A DNA stretch of 64,000 nt from Brevibacillus brevis NBRC 100599 (lineage in GTDB: Bacteria > Bacillota > Bacilli > Brevibacillales > Brevibacillaceae): positions 4,223,501 to 4,287,500 of the forward strand of contig NC_012491.1 in NCBI RefSeq assembly GCF_000010165.1. The letters are read 5' to 3'. The notes beneath the pieces were generated by a model, which worked only from the letters and a program-made list of their open reading frames with translations, was not told the DNA's origin and did not search any database. Every line of letters starts with the position of its first letter. Position 1 is the first letter of the stretch. Positions 11,307-18,083 of the stretch are shown piece after piece. A program made the position numbers and the translations under genes.

Positions 11307-11357
11307 ATAAAGAAAACTCCCCACAGCCTGGTCAATTGACCGCTTATGGGGAATTTT
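11307..11357 (-). terminator. Strong intrinsic terminator between the PPTase and AT-AT-ER genes
   Basis: Two nucleotides into the codon after the PPTase stop begins a stem TTCCCCA/TGGGGAG (bases 11318-11323 with 11347-11352, extended by flanking A:T pairs). Its loop contains a perfect 12-bp palindrome GGTCAATTGACC (11330-11341). On the minus strand a T-rich tail GTTTTCTTT follows; A-rich sequence on the other side makes it able to work in both directions. It would stop most transcripts before the main biosynthetic genes unless antitermination occurs. Whether it is also a protein-binding RNA element is inference. Confidence 0.75.
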
Positions 11358-12307
11358 TATCCGTGATTTGTTATGGATTGTTCTATCTCCCGAAGTAGAT
11401 TCTTTACTTCAGCAGCACTCCATTCTGTTTTTTTCGGATAGGTGATCGAACACACATAGTCACCTAGGATGTAAGAGGCAGTACGGTATTGAGGAAAGTT
11501 TTCAAATAGACTATACACAACCCCATCCCTTATCTCCACTTGGCTTATTTCATAGATATGAAAAGAAGTTGTTAAGCCAGTCTTCAAAACTTTGGATAAC
11601 GCTTCCTTGACTGTCCAGAAAAGAGTGAGCGTCGTTTCATAGGAATAAGGCAAGCAGGACAACAAGCTACTCTCCTTCACAGTCATTTGCGTCTCCAGAA
11701 CTTTATTTCTATCAACGCTAATTCTCTCCACATCAATCCCCATCGGTAGCTCCTCCGAAAAAGCAATAGCGGCTGCAAGATCATCACAGTGAGTGATACT
11801 CACTTGGAGATTGGCTGGATTCGGTAGGTTTACGACAGGATGATGAAAAATGCCCTGTTCAATCCATATTCGATCTAAACTGTCTTCTCCAGTCAAAAAC
11901 GAAATGGCTCTTTTGGCGACATATCTCCCTGTCAGGTAGCTTTTTACTCTCCGTTCATACTCCAGATGAAAATAGTACTCGAATTCTCTTGGGTGCAGGA
12001 ATTTTACTATTTTTAAAAAATCTACGGGAACAGAAAAGTAGCCCATGCATAAACTAGCACGAAACTCTCTATCTATCCCTTTGATAACGAATTCATTCGT
12101 AAAGGTCTGTGGAAATACATGCAATCCAATCTCCGCCTTCTCTCGTTCTACGACTATGCCAAAGGGCAGAGCTTCCCCGGTTCGTGGGTAAATAGTTCTA
12201 CACACTACCATTTCTCCGTATGACCTCCCTCGTTCCTTTAACGTGCCGAAACATCGATTAAATTCCCTGAGAGATTTTACTTTCGATAAGAAGCTGATGT
12301 AGCTCAC
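11357..12307 (-). CDS. Sfp-type 4'-phosphopantetheinyl transferase with extended N-terminus
   Basis: Transfers phosphopantetheine from CoA to ACP serines, needed for the PKS encoded downstream. The Sfp-family signatures are present: GRYVAKRAI, SITHCDDLAAAIAF, the metal-binding GIDVERI and FWTVKEALSKVLKTG. At 316 residues it is about 85-90 residues longer than Sfp. The extra part is N-terminal (about residues 1-100) and I do not recognise it. The start is a GTG with no clear Shine-Dalgarno sequence (A-rich upstream), so the exact start is uncertain, but the family core is complete. It is first in the operon and is separated from the next gene by a strong terminator. The gene diverges from the loaP-like gene across about 185 bp. 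Confidence 0.88.
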   Translation of the reverse strand: MSYISFLSKVKSLREFNRCFGTLKERGRSYGEMVVCRTIYPRTGEALPFGIVVEREKAEIGLHVFPQTFTNEFVIKGIDREFRASLCMGYFSVPVDFLKIVKFLHPREFEYYFHLEYERRVKSYLTGRYVAKRAISFLTGEDSLDRIWIEQGIFHHPVVNLPNPANLQVSITHCDDLAAAIAFSEELPMGIDVERISVDRNKVLETQMTVKESSLLSCLPYSYETTLTLFWTVKEALSKVLKTGLTTSFHIYEISQVEIRDGVVYSLFENFPQYRTASYILGDYVCSITYPKKTEWSAAEVKNLLREIEQSITNHG

Positions 12308-12376
12308 TTTTTCTATTTATACAGAATCTTTCAACAACCACATTTATTGCATAACGCGAAAGAATTGGATATATTT

Positions 12377-12399
12377 AGTATAATACCACAAATTTTGTG
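12377..12399. promoter_or_regulatory. Divergent promoter region with an inverted repeat between PPTase and loaP-like genes
   Basis: A TATAAT hexamer at 12379-12384 reads toward the loaP-like gene, and TATACT overlaps it on the opposite strand (12377-12382), reading toward the PPTase. Neither has a good -35 box at 16-18 bp. Directly beside them lies a perfect 6-1-6 inverted repeat, CACAAATTTTGTG (12387-12399), which would cover the start of the rightward transcript and the spacer of the leftward promoter. The poor -35 boxes plus the repeat suggest a regulated region. No regulator was identified. Confidence 0.45.
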
Positions 12400-12491
12400 A
12401 ATTCATCTACTCAATCATTCCCATTTTTTTGGAAAGCAATTAGCACTCCAGATACTTACGAATCCACTTCATAATGAAAGGATTGCTCACC

Positions 12492-13025
12492 TTGAAATGG
12501 TATGCCATCTTTGTAGAATCCGGTAAAGAAGAAGTCGTTCAAAAGTACCTCAGACTCTATTTTAATGAGCAGTCTTTAAAATCCATTGTGCCGAAGAGAT
12601 TGGTGCCTGAGAAAAAGTCAGGCATCGTGTATAACGTCCTGAAGAATTTTTTTCCTGGATATGTACTTATTCAGACTGAAATGACTAACGAAATGTTCCA
12701 TAAAATCAAAAAAATTCCTAGAAGCTTGCGTTTGGTCAATAACGGTAGTTACTATTCGCAAGACGAAGGCGCTTATTATTCGAGCATTGAAGAAAAAGAA
12801 ATCACCCCGATACTCCAACTCATGGGAAACGGTGAGGTTGTCGATTATTCAAAAGTATATCTGGAAAATTCAAAGGTGATCGTAGAATCTGGTCCTCTCA
12901 AAGGACTGGAAGGCATTATCAAAAAGGTGGACAAGCACAAAAACAGGGCTAAAATATTTTTAACCTTCATGGGAGTAGAGAAAACCATTGATGTGGGAAT
13001 TGAAATTCTCTCAAAACCTTTGTAA
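12492..13025 (+). CDS. loaP: LoaP-type specialized NusG paralogue (processive antiterminator)
   Basis: NusG-family protein of 177 residues: an N-terminal NGN domain (begins KWYAIFVESGKEE, with FFPGYVLIQTEM in the middle) and a C-terminal KOW domain (VIVESGPLKGLEGIIKKVD). I chose the TTG at 12492 because AAAGGA (12477-12482) stands 9 nt upstream and the protein then begins directly with the NGN strand. An in-frame ATG at 12474 lacks a ribosome binding site. NusG paralogues of the LoaP group are known to drive antitermination in polyketide operons of Bacillus; this one diverges from a trans-AT PKS operon that carries a terminator after its first gene, which fits that job. The LoaP assignment against other NusG paralogues rests on context plus the NGN start. 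Confidence 0.8.
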   Translation: MKWYAIFVESGKEEVVQKYLRLYFNEQSLKSIVPKRLVPEKKSGIVYNVLKNFFPGYVLIQTEMTNEMFHKIKKIPRSLRLVNNGSYYSQDEGAYYSSIEEKEITPILQLMGNGEVVDYSKVYLENSKVIVESGPLKGLEGIIKKVDKHKNRAKIFLTFMGVEKTIDVGIEILSKPL

Positions 13026-13027
13026 TT

Positions 13028-13061
13028 GGGGAGCGTCGCGTACGCGCCCCTTTTTATTTTT
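13028..13061 (+). terminator. Terminator of the loaP-like gene
   Basis: GGGG-GCGT paired with ACGC-CCCC (13028-13050, one A/G mismatch), then TTTTTATTTTTTT, starting 3 bp after the stop codon. Confidence 0.8.
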
Positions 13062-13220
13062 TTCATACAAGCACGCATTCCGTCGTAAAAACATAGGCTC
13101 ATGGTAAGTAACATTCAAATAGGATTGACCTGTTTTCATTTGGGAGGGACAAACAAAAGTTCGATGCACGATCTTACAAGTGTTTGTTCCTTATTCTTGT
13201 TTGGAAAGGAATTTGTCTAC

Positions 13221-14051
13221 ATGGTTTTCTCGGACGAAGACAACATGTTTACTAGTCAGGCTGCCATTTTCCTTGCAGCCATGAGCTATCAGACTTATCT
13301 ACTATTTTTTAAAGGCGAGCTTATCTTACCCAAAGGTTTTCAACTCCGATACACCATTCGAGCTTCTGCTGACGTAGAGAATCCAACTGAACATATGTAT
13401 GGCTTTGTAGCAGAATCAAAAGATCAAATCATCATTGCCTTCAGAGGGTACGCAGCCTATCCGGCAGACCTTTTAGCAGCCTATGACATCCTACAAATTA
13501 CCTATCCTTTTGTTACAGATGCAGGGAAAACCTCACGTGGATTTACTTGCCTGTATCAGTCAACACGCGATCGATTACTCAGAAAAATAAATCAGTTTTC
13601 GGAATCAAAAAAGCTGATTATCACTGGACACAACTACGGTGGCGCTCTGGCTGTGCTGGCAGCTTTAGATATAGCAGTAAACACGCCGTTTAGACACCCA
13701 ATTGTTTATACCTATGGCAGTCCGCGTATTGGTGACCCCCACTTCGCTTCACGGTTCAATAAAGTCGTTCTAAATAGCCTGCGGATTGTCAATGTTCACG
13801 ACCCTTTTCCTACCTTCCCCGACCAAAAATATCCACCTCCTTTTACCCAGGAAGGTATCTATTATCAACATGTAAAAAACAAGTTTCCGATCTCGTTTCA
13901 ACTGAATAATACGCCTCGCAACGATAGTATTGCCTGCTATTTTCATAGCCTCACTCAGTTTGACCCTGATTACGCCCAAACACTCTGTGTGGAAAATCCG
14001 GGGTTTTGTCCAGATCCAGATACGTGTATTCCGTTTCAAGGCAAATGCTAG
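13221..14051 (+). CDS. Class 3 lipase-like protein lacking the catalytic serine (probable pseudoenzyme)
   Basis: 276 residues, closely similar along its whole length to the next gene. The start at 13221 is set by GGAAAGGA 10 bp upstream and by alignment with the neighbour (AAIFLAAM against DAILLAAM). The fold landmarks remain: GSPRIGD, VHDPFPTFP and YYQHV, which carry the acid and His of class 3 lipases. The nucleophile elbow reads GHNYGG instead of GHSLGG, so Ser is Asn138 (AAC, one transition from AGC), and the oxyanion segment LRGT has become FRGY. It ends in the same four-cysteine tail as its neighbour (CVENPGFCPDPDTC and a final GKC). There is no N-terminal signal peptide. It could be a pseudoenzyme, a partner of the active lipase, or an early pseudogene; the frame is intact. 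Confidence 0.85.
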   Translation: MVFSDEDNMFTSQAAIFLAAMSYQTYLLFFKGELILPKGFQLRYTIRASADVENPTEHMYGFVAESKDQIIIAFRGYAAYPADLLAAYDILQITYPFVTDAGKTSRGFTCLYQSTRDRLLRKINQFSESKKLIITGHNYGGALAVLAALDIAVNTPFRHPIVYTYGSPRIGDPHFASRFNKVVLNSLRIVNVHDPFPTFPDQKYPPPFTQEGIYYQHVKNKFPISFQLNNTPRNDSIACYFHSLTQFDPDYAQTLCVENPGFCPDPDTCIPFQGKC

Positions 14052-14089
14052 CTTTTACAGCCTTGAAACCGAGAAAGGGAGACACATGA

Positions 14090-14908
14090 ATGATCGATCG
14101 TATTTATAACAGTGAAGATGCGATTTTACTTGCGGCCATGATCCATCAGGCCTATCAGCTTTTTGAAACAGATTCACTTGTCTTGCCACAAGGGTATCGT
14201 CAGCGCTCTGCGATTCGAGCATTGGCTGGTGTCGAGACGCCGGAGCCCGAGGTATTTGGTTTTGTAGCCGAGTCACCAGACAGTATCGTTGTTGCTCTTC
14301 GGGGAACACGCACGTTTAACGACAATGAGTCAGATCAGGATTTGTATCAAGTCCCCTATCATTTTGTCAGAAAGGCCGGAAAGACCCACCGTGGGTTTAC
14401 TTGCATTTACCAATCCGCGCGAGATGAATTGATTCGGGAGTTGAGCAAGCTCTCTAGATCGAAAAGACTATTTGTTGCGGGGCACAGTTTAGGGGGAGGG
14501 TTGGCCACACTTGCCGGCTTGGATATTGCCGTGAATACGAAGTTTACGCGACCTTTTGTGTATACGTATGGGAGCCCTCGTGTCGGAGATCCTGTCTTTG
14601 CTTCGCGGTTTAATGAGACTGTAAAGAACAGTGTTCGGATCGTGAATGTTCATGATATTATTCCGACTTTGCCCTCCAAGGTGTACCCTCCTCCGTTTAC
14701 GAAAAAAGGGTTGTACTACCAGCATGTCGATCGGAAGCATTTGTTGGATTTTCAGTTGAATAGCTTAGCTGTAAGGAATCATGAAATTGTTTGTTATTTT
14801 AAGTTTCTGGCGCAGGAGGACCCTGGATTTACGGAGAGGTTGTGCGTGGAGAATGAGGGGTTTTGTCCAGATACGGGGATGTGTGTGCCGTTTTTAGGGG
14901 GATGTTGA
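14090..14908 (+). CDS. Class 3 (Rhizomucor-type) lipase family protein
   Basis: 272 residues with the complete class 3 lipase set: oxyanion motif ALRGT, nucleophile elbow GHSLGG (Ser133), GSPRVGD, VHDIIPTLP for the acid and YYQHVD for His. The C-terminal tail CVENEGFCPDTGMC plus a final GGC carries four cysteines conserved with the upstream paralogue, perhaps a disulphide or metal knot. The gene starts 38 bp after its paralogue, behind GAAAGGGAG, so the two are probably co-transcribed. No signal peptide is visible. It probably hydrolyses acyl esters; the substrate is unknown. Confidence 0.88.
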   Translation: MIDRIYNSEDAILLAAMIHQAYQLFETDSLVLPQGYRQRSAIRALAGVETPEPEVFGFVAESPDSIVVALRGTRTFNDNESDQDLYQVPYHFVRKAGKTHRGFTCIYQSARDELIRELSKLSRSKRLFVAGHSLGGGLATLAGLDIAVNTKFTRPFVYTYGSPRVGDPVFASRFNETVKNSVRIVNVHDIIPTLPSKVYPPPFTKKGLYYQHVDRKHLLDFQLNSLAVRNHEIVCYFKFLAQEDPGFTERLCVENEGFCPDTGMCVPFLGGC

Positions 14909-14977
14909 TTCCATTGAATCACTCTCTTTTTTATGTCCTGTTTGTCACGCCGGGCGAGTAATCCCTGAAAAAACTTA

Positions 14978-15006
14978 TTGATAATCATTTTCATCGAGGC
15001 TATAAT
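14978..15006 (+). promoter_or_regulatory. Sigma-A promoter overlapped by a Fur box
   Basis: TTGATA (14978-14983), 17-bp spacer, TATAAT (15001-15006): a near-consensus vegetative promoter. TGATAATCATTTTCA (14979-14993) matches the 7-1-7 Fur box TGATAATnATTATCA at all but one position and covers the -35 box and spacer. Fur bound there would block polymerase, so the downstream gene should be induced by iron limitation. Confidence 0.75.
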
Positions 15007-15062
15007 GGTTATAATTTCCAAATATTTACTTTCGCTCATGAATGAGCAAAAAAGGAGGCATT

Positions 15063-15482
15063 ATGATTATGAAAAAAGTCATTTTAGCTGGGGCATTAGG
15101 GATTGCAGTACTTTCGGGTGTATCTTTGCCAGGAGTGGAAGTCTCAAAAGCTAGCGCAGCAACAACGGCTTTAGACATGCAAGAGGTTACGAAATACTAT
15201 TCTTTGAGTTCATACGAAGTGACGCAAAAAGAATCTTTTTCGCTGAAAAAGGGAGAAGAACTTACGATTTTTGTAAACAATTCAGGATTCCCGATCTCTT
15301 ATACAGTCTTTGATGCGGATAACCAAGTGATTGGTACATACCAAGCGAATTCACCTTACGGCCGCGTCTTTCAAGCAAAAAAAGACGGCAATATTTCTGT
15401 CCAATTTCAAGCTGGAGCGAATTCTTCCTATATGAAAAAAATGAATTTTACAGCTAAATTCGCTATTTCCAAGCTTCATTAA
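15063..15482 (+). CDS. Small secreted protein, likely iron-regulated, unknown function
   Basis: 139 residues. The start at 15063 is set by AAAGGAGG (15051-15058); an upstream in-frame ATG at 15042 overlaps that site. A signal peptide is clear: MIMKK, a hydrophobic stretch to about residue 28, and a likely cleavage after SKASA. The mature part is about 105 residues with no cysteine, alternating polar and hydrophobic residues suggesting beta strands. I do not recognise the family. Its promoter carries a near-perfect Fur box, so it may act in iron or haem handling or be released under iron starvation; that function is inference from the promoter alone. Confidence 0.8.
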   Translation: MIMKKVILAGALGIAVLSGVSLPGVEVSKASAATTALDMQEVTKYYSLSSYEVTQKESFSLKKGEELTIFVNNSGFPISYTVFDADNQVIGTYQANSPYGRVFQAKKDGNISVQFQAGANSSYMKKMNFTAKFAISKLH

Positions 15483-15493
15483 GCGTTAAGAAA

Positions 15494-15545
15494 AAGGGGC
15501 TGTCTCAAAAGTCGATTTTCCGACTAAACGACAGTCCCCTTTGAT
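15494..15545 (+). terminator. Terminator of the secreted protein gene
   Basis: AAGGGGCTGTC pairs with GACAGTCCCCTT (one bulged T), with an inner AGTCG/CGACT stem, then TTTGATT. The A-rich 5' side makes it work on the other strand as well. Confidence 0.7.
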
Positions 15546-15546
15546 T

Positions 15547-15584
15547 CAAAAAAAATAAGAAAACCCCTTGTCTACCAAGGGGTT
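15547..15584 (-). terminator. Terminator of the agr-like operon
   Basis: On the minus strand AACCCCTTG pairs with CAAGGGGTT (15562-15584), followed by TTCTTATTTTTTT. It closes the agr-like operon, about 60 bp after the last small ORF. Confidence 0.8.
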
Positions 15585-15646
15585 GAGATAATTGGTAACG
15601 CTCTGAAAGAAGCAGTCTATAAGTTCTATACCATCTCTTACTAAAG

Positions 15647-15730
15647 TTAGGATTCACAAAAACTCAGTGAGGCAACCAGTTTTCCCCCTTCGATATGAAG
15701 ATCGAGTGAGAAATGGTCTGTGTCATTCAT
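15647..15730 (-). CDS. Possible 27-residue small ORF after agrD-like gene
   Basis: Begins MNDTDHFSLDLHIEGG and ends FCES, 6 bp after the agrD-like stop codon and before the operon terminator. The ribosome binding site is weak (AAGAAG), and nothing is recognisable. It is listed because it lies inside the transcribed unit; it may be chance. Confidence 0.2.
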   Translation of the reverse strand: MNDTDHFSLDLHIEGGKLVASLSFCES

Positions 15731-15736
15731 TGCTTC

Positions 15737-15871
15737 TTATTTCTTTAATTCTTCTGGAATTTCAGGTTTTCCCACGAAACCGAAGGATGCTGTAGATACT
15801 GCCAGTACTGCAACAAATGAAGCAATTGCTGAAACATGTTTCGCTACGAACATCATCGCTTTATTTTTCAT
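15737..15871 (-). CDS. agrD: AgrD-like autoinducer peptide precursor with serine in place of cysteine
   Basis: 44 residues: an amphipathic/hydrophobic N-terminal leader (MKNKAMMFVAKHVSAIASF...), a core, and the conserved acidic tail KPEIPEELKK. In Staphylococcus AgrD the ring CDFIM is followed by DEPEVPKEL; aligning DEPEVPKEL with GKPEIPEEL places Ser29 of SFGFV at the cysteine position. The peptide has no cysteine at all, so a thiolactone is impossible and a lactone through Ser29 is predicted, as known for Staphylococcus intermedius. The start has AAAGGAGGTG 6 bp upstream and overlaps the end of agrB by 11 bp, the usual arrangement for AgrB and its substrate. Ring residues are inferred by alignment. 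Confidence 0.8.
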   Translation of the reverse strand: MKNKAMMFVAKHVSAIASFVAVLAVSTASFGFVGKPEIPEELKK

Positions 15872-16406
15872 CTTTTCCACCTCCTTTCAGTGGAATTAGC
15901 GTCAATGCTTGCACAAAGAAGGTCTTAACCAGTGTCTCGCTTTCTATGAAAAATAATAAACTAACGATGAGAATTGAGATGATCTTGAGGAGCAAAGTCT
16001 GATTCTGTTTGAATAGTCGTGATTGCATTTCCATATCTTGTGGAGCAAAAAGTGCTACTAGAACTACTGTGATGATAATAATCGGGGTGATAAAATCAGT
16101 AGGAAGGGTAATGAGAGGGATGAATACCGCTCCCGAAATACTTGTTATGGTGCAGTAGACAGACGATGAATAGTGAAATCCTCCTGAAAATTGGCGTAGT
16201 ACTAAAAATCCGGCCAATGTGAGTAATGTTCCTTGAAATGTCCCTATGATGAGGGAAAGGGTAAGGCTAATCGTAATGATGAGCAGCATGTTGATAATAA
16301 GGATTAGCCCAAATTTCATGGTAGGAACTGACTTCGTTTCATGTGGATTGATCGACTTTAGTTGTATGGCTATTCTTTCAGCAAGAGTTTCAATCATATT
16401 CCCCAT
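15861..16406 (-). CDS. agrB: AgrB-like autoinducer-processing membrane protease
   Basis: 181 residues with several transmembrane segments. The AgrB signature RQFSGGFHYSSSVYC is present, with His78 and Cys85 seven residues apart, matching the catalytic His77/Cys84 of Staphylococcus aureus AgrB. It should cleave the C-terminal tail of the peptide encoded immediately downstream and form the ring. The gene overlaps the upstream membrane protein by 17 bp and the agrD-like gene by 11 bp, so the three are translationally coupled. A second in-frame ATG lies 9 bp inside (16397); the ribosome binding site does not clearly decide between them. Confidence 0.9.
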   Translation of the reverse strand: MGNMIETLAERIAIQLKSINPHETKSVPTMKFGLILIINMLLIITISLTLSLIIGTFQGTLLTLAGFLVLRQFSGGFHYSSSVYCTITSISGAVFIPLITLPTDFITPIIIITVVLVALFAPQDMEMQSRLFKQNQTLLLKIISILIVSLLFFIESETLVKTFFVQALTLIPLKGGGKDEK

Positions 16407-17046
16407 CCCTTTTTATAGCCAACCATGCCAGTATTGTGATTCCGATTGCCATCCCAAAGAAAATCCACACTAGGGAACCAATTCCATATGTACTTGCTAA
16501 TTTAAACAAGACCGTTATCAATACACCTGTTACAATGATTAGTGATAAAATCACCATGTTGACTCTGTGGTAAAGAGAGAAAGGCGCTCCGTCTCTGACG
16601 AATGTAAATTGCAGTCTACATTTCCGAAGCCCGTAGCATAATGCAAAGGTGAGTACTGCGGAGATTGTCTGGAATATGAACCCAGTGTTGATGGTTCGAT
16701 CCCCTAACGATTCAATTGTCTCTAAGGTTCCTATGACAGTCAGGAAAAACACTTCCACCATCTGAATCCCCAAGTAGATTCCTGATGTTATCATTGTCAT
16801 TAAGGCAGCCTGTCCCCAATTCACGTTCCATACCAGGATTAATGCCCCAAAGATTATGACGACTTGGGCTATGGTTGCGTAGTCTCCATATGGCGTAAAT
16901 TGGCGTAGCCCAAACGAGAAAAGCATTAATACCAAACTCACAAAAAGAATCCGGTTGATATGCACCAAAAAACCAAACCGGAATAGCGTAGTCATAAGAG
17001 CAAAGATTGCAAGGTATTCCAATGTCGAGAATAGGACAAACAGCAT
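16390..17046 (-). CDS. AgrC-like polytopic membrane protein without a kinase domain
   Basis: 218 residues, nearly all membrane: about six or seven hydrophobic segments, like the peptide-sensing half of AgrC receptors. The protein ends about ten residues after the last segment (LAWLAIKRDGEYD), so the dimerisation and ATP-binding domains of a histidine kinase are absent. The stop is real and overlaps agrB, not a frameshift: no kinase-like frame follows. It starts at ATG 17046 behind GAGGTG. As the first gene of the agr-like operon it could bind the peptide, help its export, give immunity, or pair with a kinase elsewhere. The AgrC resemblance is from topology and context only. Confidence 0.65.
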   Translation of the reverse strand: MLFVLFSTLEYLAIFALMTTLFRFGFLVHINRILFVSLVLMLFSFGLRQFTPYGDYATIAQVVIIFGALILVWNVNWGQAALMTMITSGIYLGIQMVEVFFLTVIGTLETIESLGDRTINTGFIFQTISAVLTFALCYGLRKCRLQFTFVRDGAPFSLYHRVNMVILSLIIVTGVLITVLFKLASTYGIGSLVWIFFGMAIGITILAWLAIKRDGEYD

Positions 17047-17516
17047 GGAACTTTTTCACCTCAATTACTTATATGAGGGTTATATTCTACTAGAAACGAC
17101 AGATTCCTTCTTTAATTTACCAGATTTGACATTTTAGAGACCGTATACTTTACAAAAATTCGTTTTCAAGACCTAAGACATTATTATGCTGCGCTTCTTC
17201 TTATTCAAGGTGTTAATTCTTAAGTGGTAAGTTAAAGATTAGGACATGCAACCATCTGATTGGCTCAATGCTCTTAGTCCTTTCAAAATAGTGAACCCAA
17301 AACAAAAACTGCCTGGCATTTACCTGGGCAGCTTTTCATCGTACATAGCTTAAGTAAAGAGTGTTTTTCGATCCACTTTTAAAAAACGTCTACATCAGAT
17401 ATGTCAACCTGTTAGATAACCTCAACAAATTTACTACTTGTATGAGGAATTGACACCATACTGGGTATTCCTCAGGAGAGAAAAGCCCCATTATTAGTAA
17501 ACTTCGCAATCAATTC
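17047..17516. other. Intergenic stretch with one bidirectional hairpin
   Basis: No convincing gene. A hairpin CTGCCTGGCATTTACCTGGGCAG (bases 17309-17331; stem CTGCC/GGCAG plus an inner GG/CC) is flanked by runs of A and T on both sides and probably terminates the immunity-like gene transcript or transcription from the left. The promoter of the agr-like operon must lie within about 17060-17150 but has no clear boxes. Confidence 0.5.
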
Positions 17517-17777
17517 TTAATCGTAGCTTACCAGTCTTTTTCCTATTAAATCCTCGGCATTATAGTCTCCAGGCTCTAATTGAAGAGTTATGGATTCTAA
17601 GGGACTAATGTATTCCCGCCCATTAACCAATGCAACTCCTTTTACATTATAAGACTTTGAAATATCGGTTTCGTCATGAAGAACTTTACCCTTAAGATCG
17701 CCATTGGGCTTTCCATCGATAGCGACTATATTGGCAACCTTGATAAAGAAAGCAGTTTTTACCTCAATTGAAAACAT
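17517..17777 (-). CDS. Putative immunity protein for the adjacent polymorphic toxin
   Basis: 86 residues, soluble, acidic, no signal peptide and no family I recognise. It has a perfect GAGGAGG ribosome binding site and begins only 12 bp after the end of the toxin C-terminal region, the usual place for an immunity gene. The immunity role is inferred from position alone. Confidence 0.55.
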   Translation of the reverse strand: MFSIEVKTAFFIKVANIVAIDGKPNGDLKGKVLHDETDISKSYNVKGVALVNGREYISPLESITLQLEPGDYNAEDLIGKRLVSYD

Positions 17778-17789
17778 ATTCTCGCCTCC

Positions 17790-18083
17790 TCAATTCCCTA
17801 GTTCATCAAATTGTTGTCTCAAATCTCTCAATCTTTTAATTGTATCCCTTGTTTCAATATTAGGAATGCCGTAACCTTTTCTGTATTTTATTAGTTTTTC
17901 GGCAGCTTCAATTTCTACGGTCAGTACTGTTCTTGGCGTTTGGTCGGGTATTTTCCCTGCTCTATATTGCGCAGTATGAATAAACTCTTCAAATACCGCA
18001 GAAGTCGTTGGATTCTGCCTTAATTGTATTGTTTTCTCATTCCAAGTGACAGCCTCTGCCCCACGGTAATCTAAATACTTATT
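17790..18083 (-). pseudogene. C-terminal toxin domain separated from its carrier by a -1 frameshift
   Basis: This frame has no start of its own. It continues the upstream DUF4280 protein after a one-base shift: the upstream frame reads ..IIDQSEEA then runs into TAG, while the -1 frame continues NKYLDYRGAEAVTWN. It encodes 97 residues with EEFIHTAQYRAGK in the middle and ends QQFDELGN. The EEFIHTxQYRxG-type segment recurs in C-termini of Firmicute polymorphic toxins as I remember them; the catalytic activity is unknown to me. A single missing base near 18083 (GCAATAAG) would restore a 421-residue protein. Confidence 0.65.

Noticed and set aside
15494..15584. GGGGCTGTCTCAAAAGTC-type sequence resembling insertion sequence ends
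   Set aside because: No transposase or second end is nearby; both hairpins are better explained as terminators of the two flanking converging genes.
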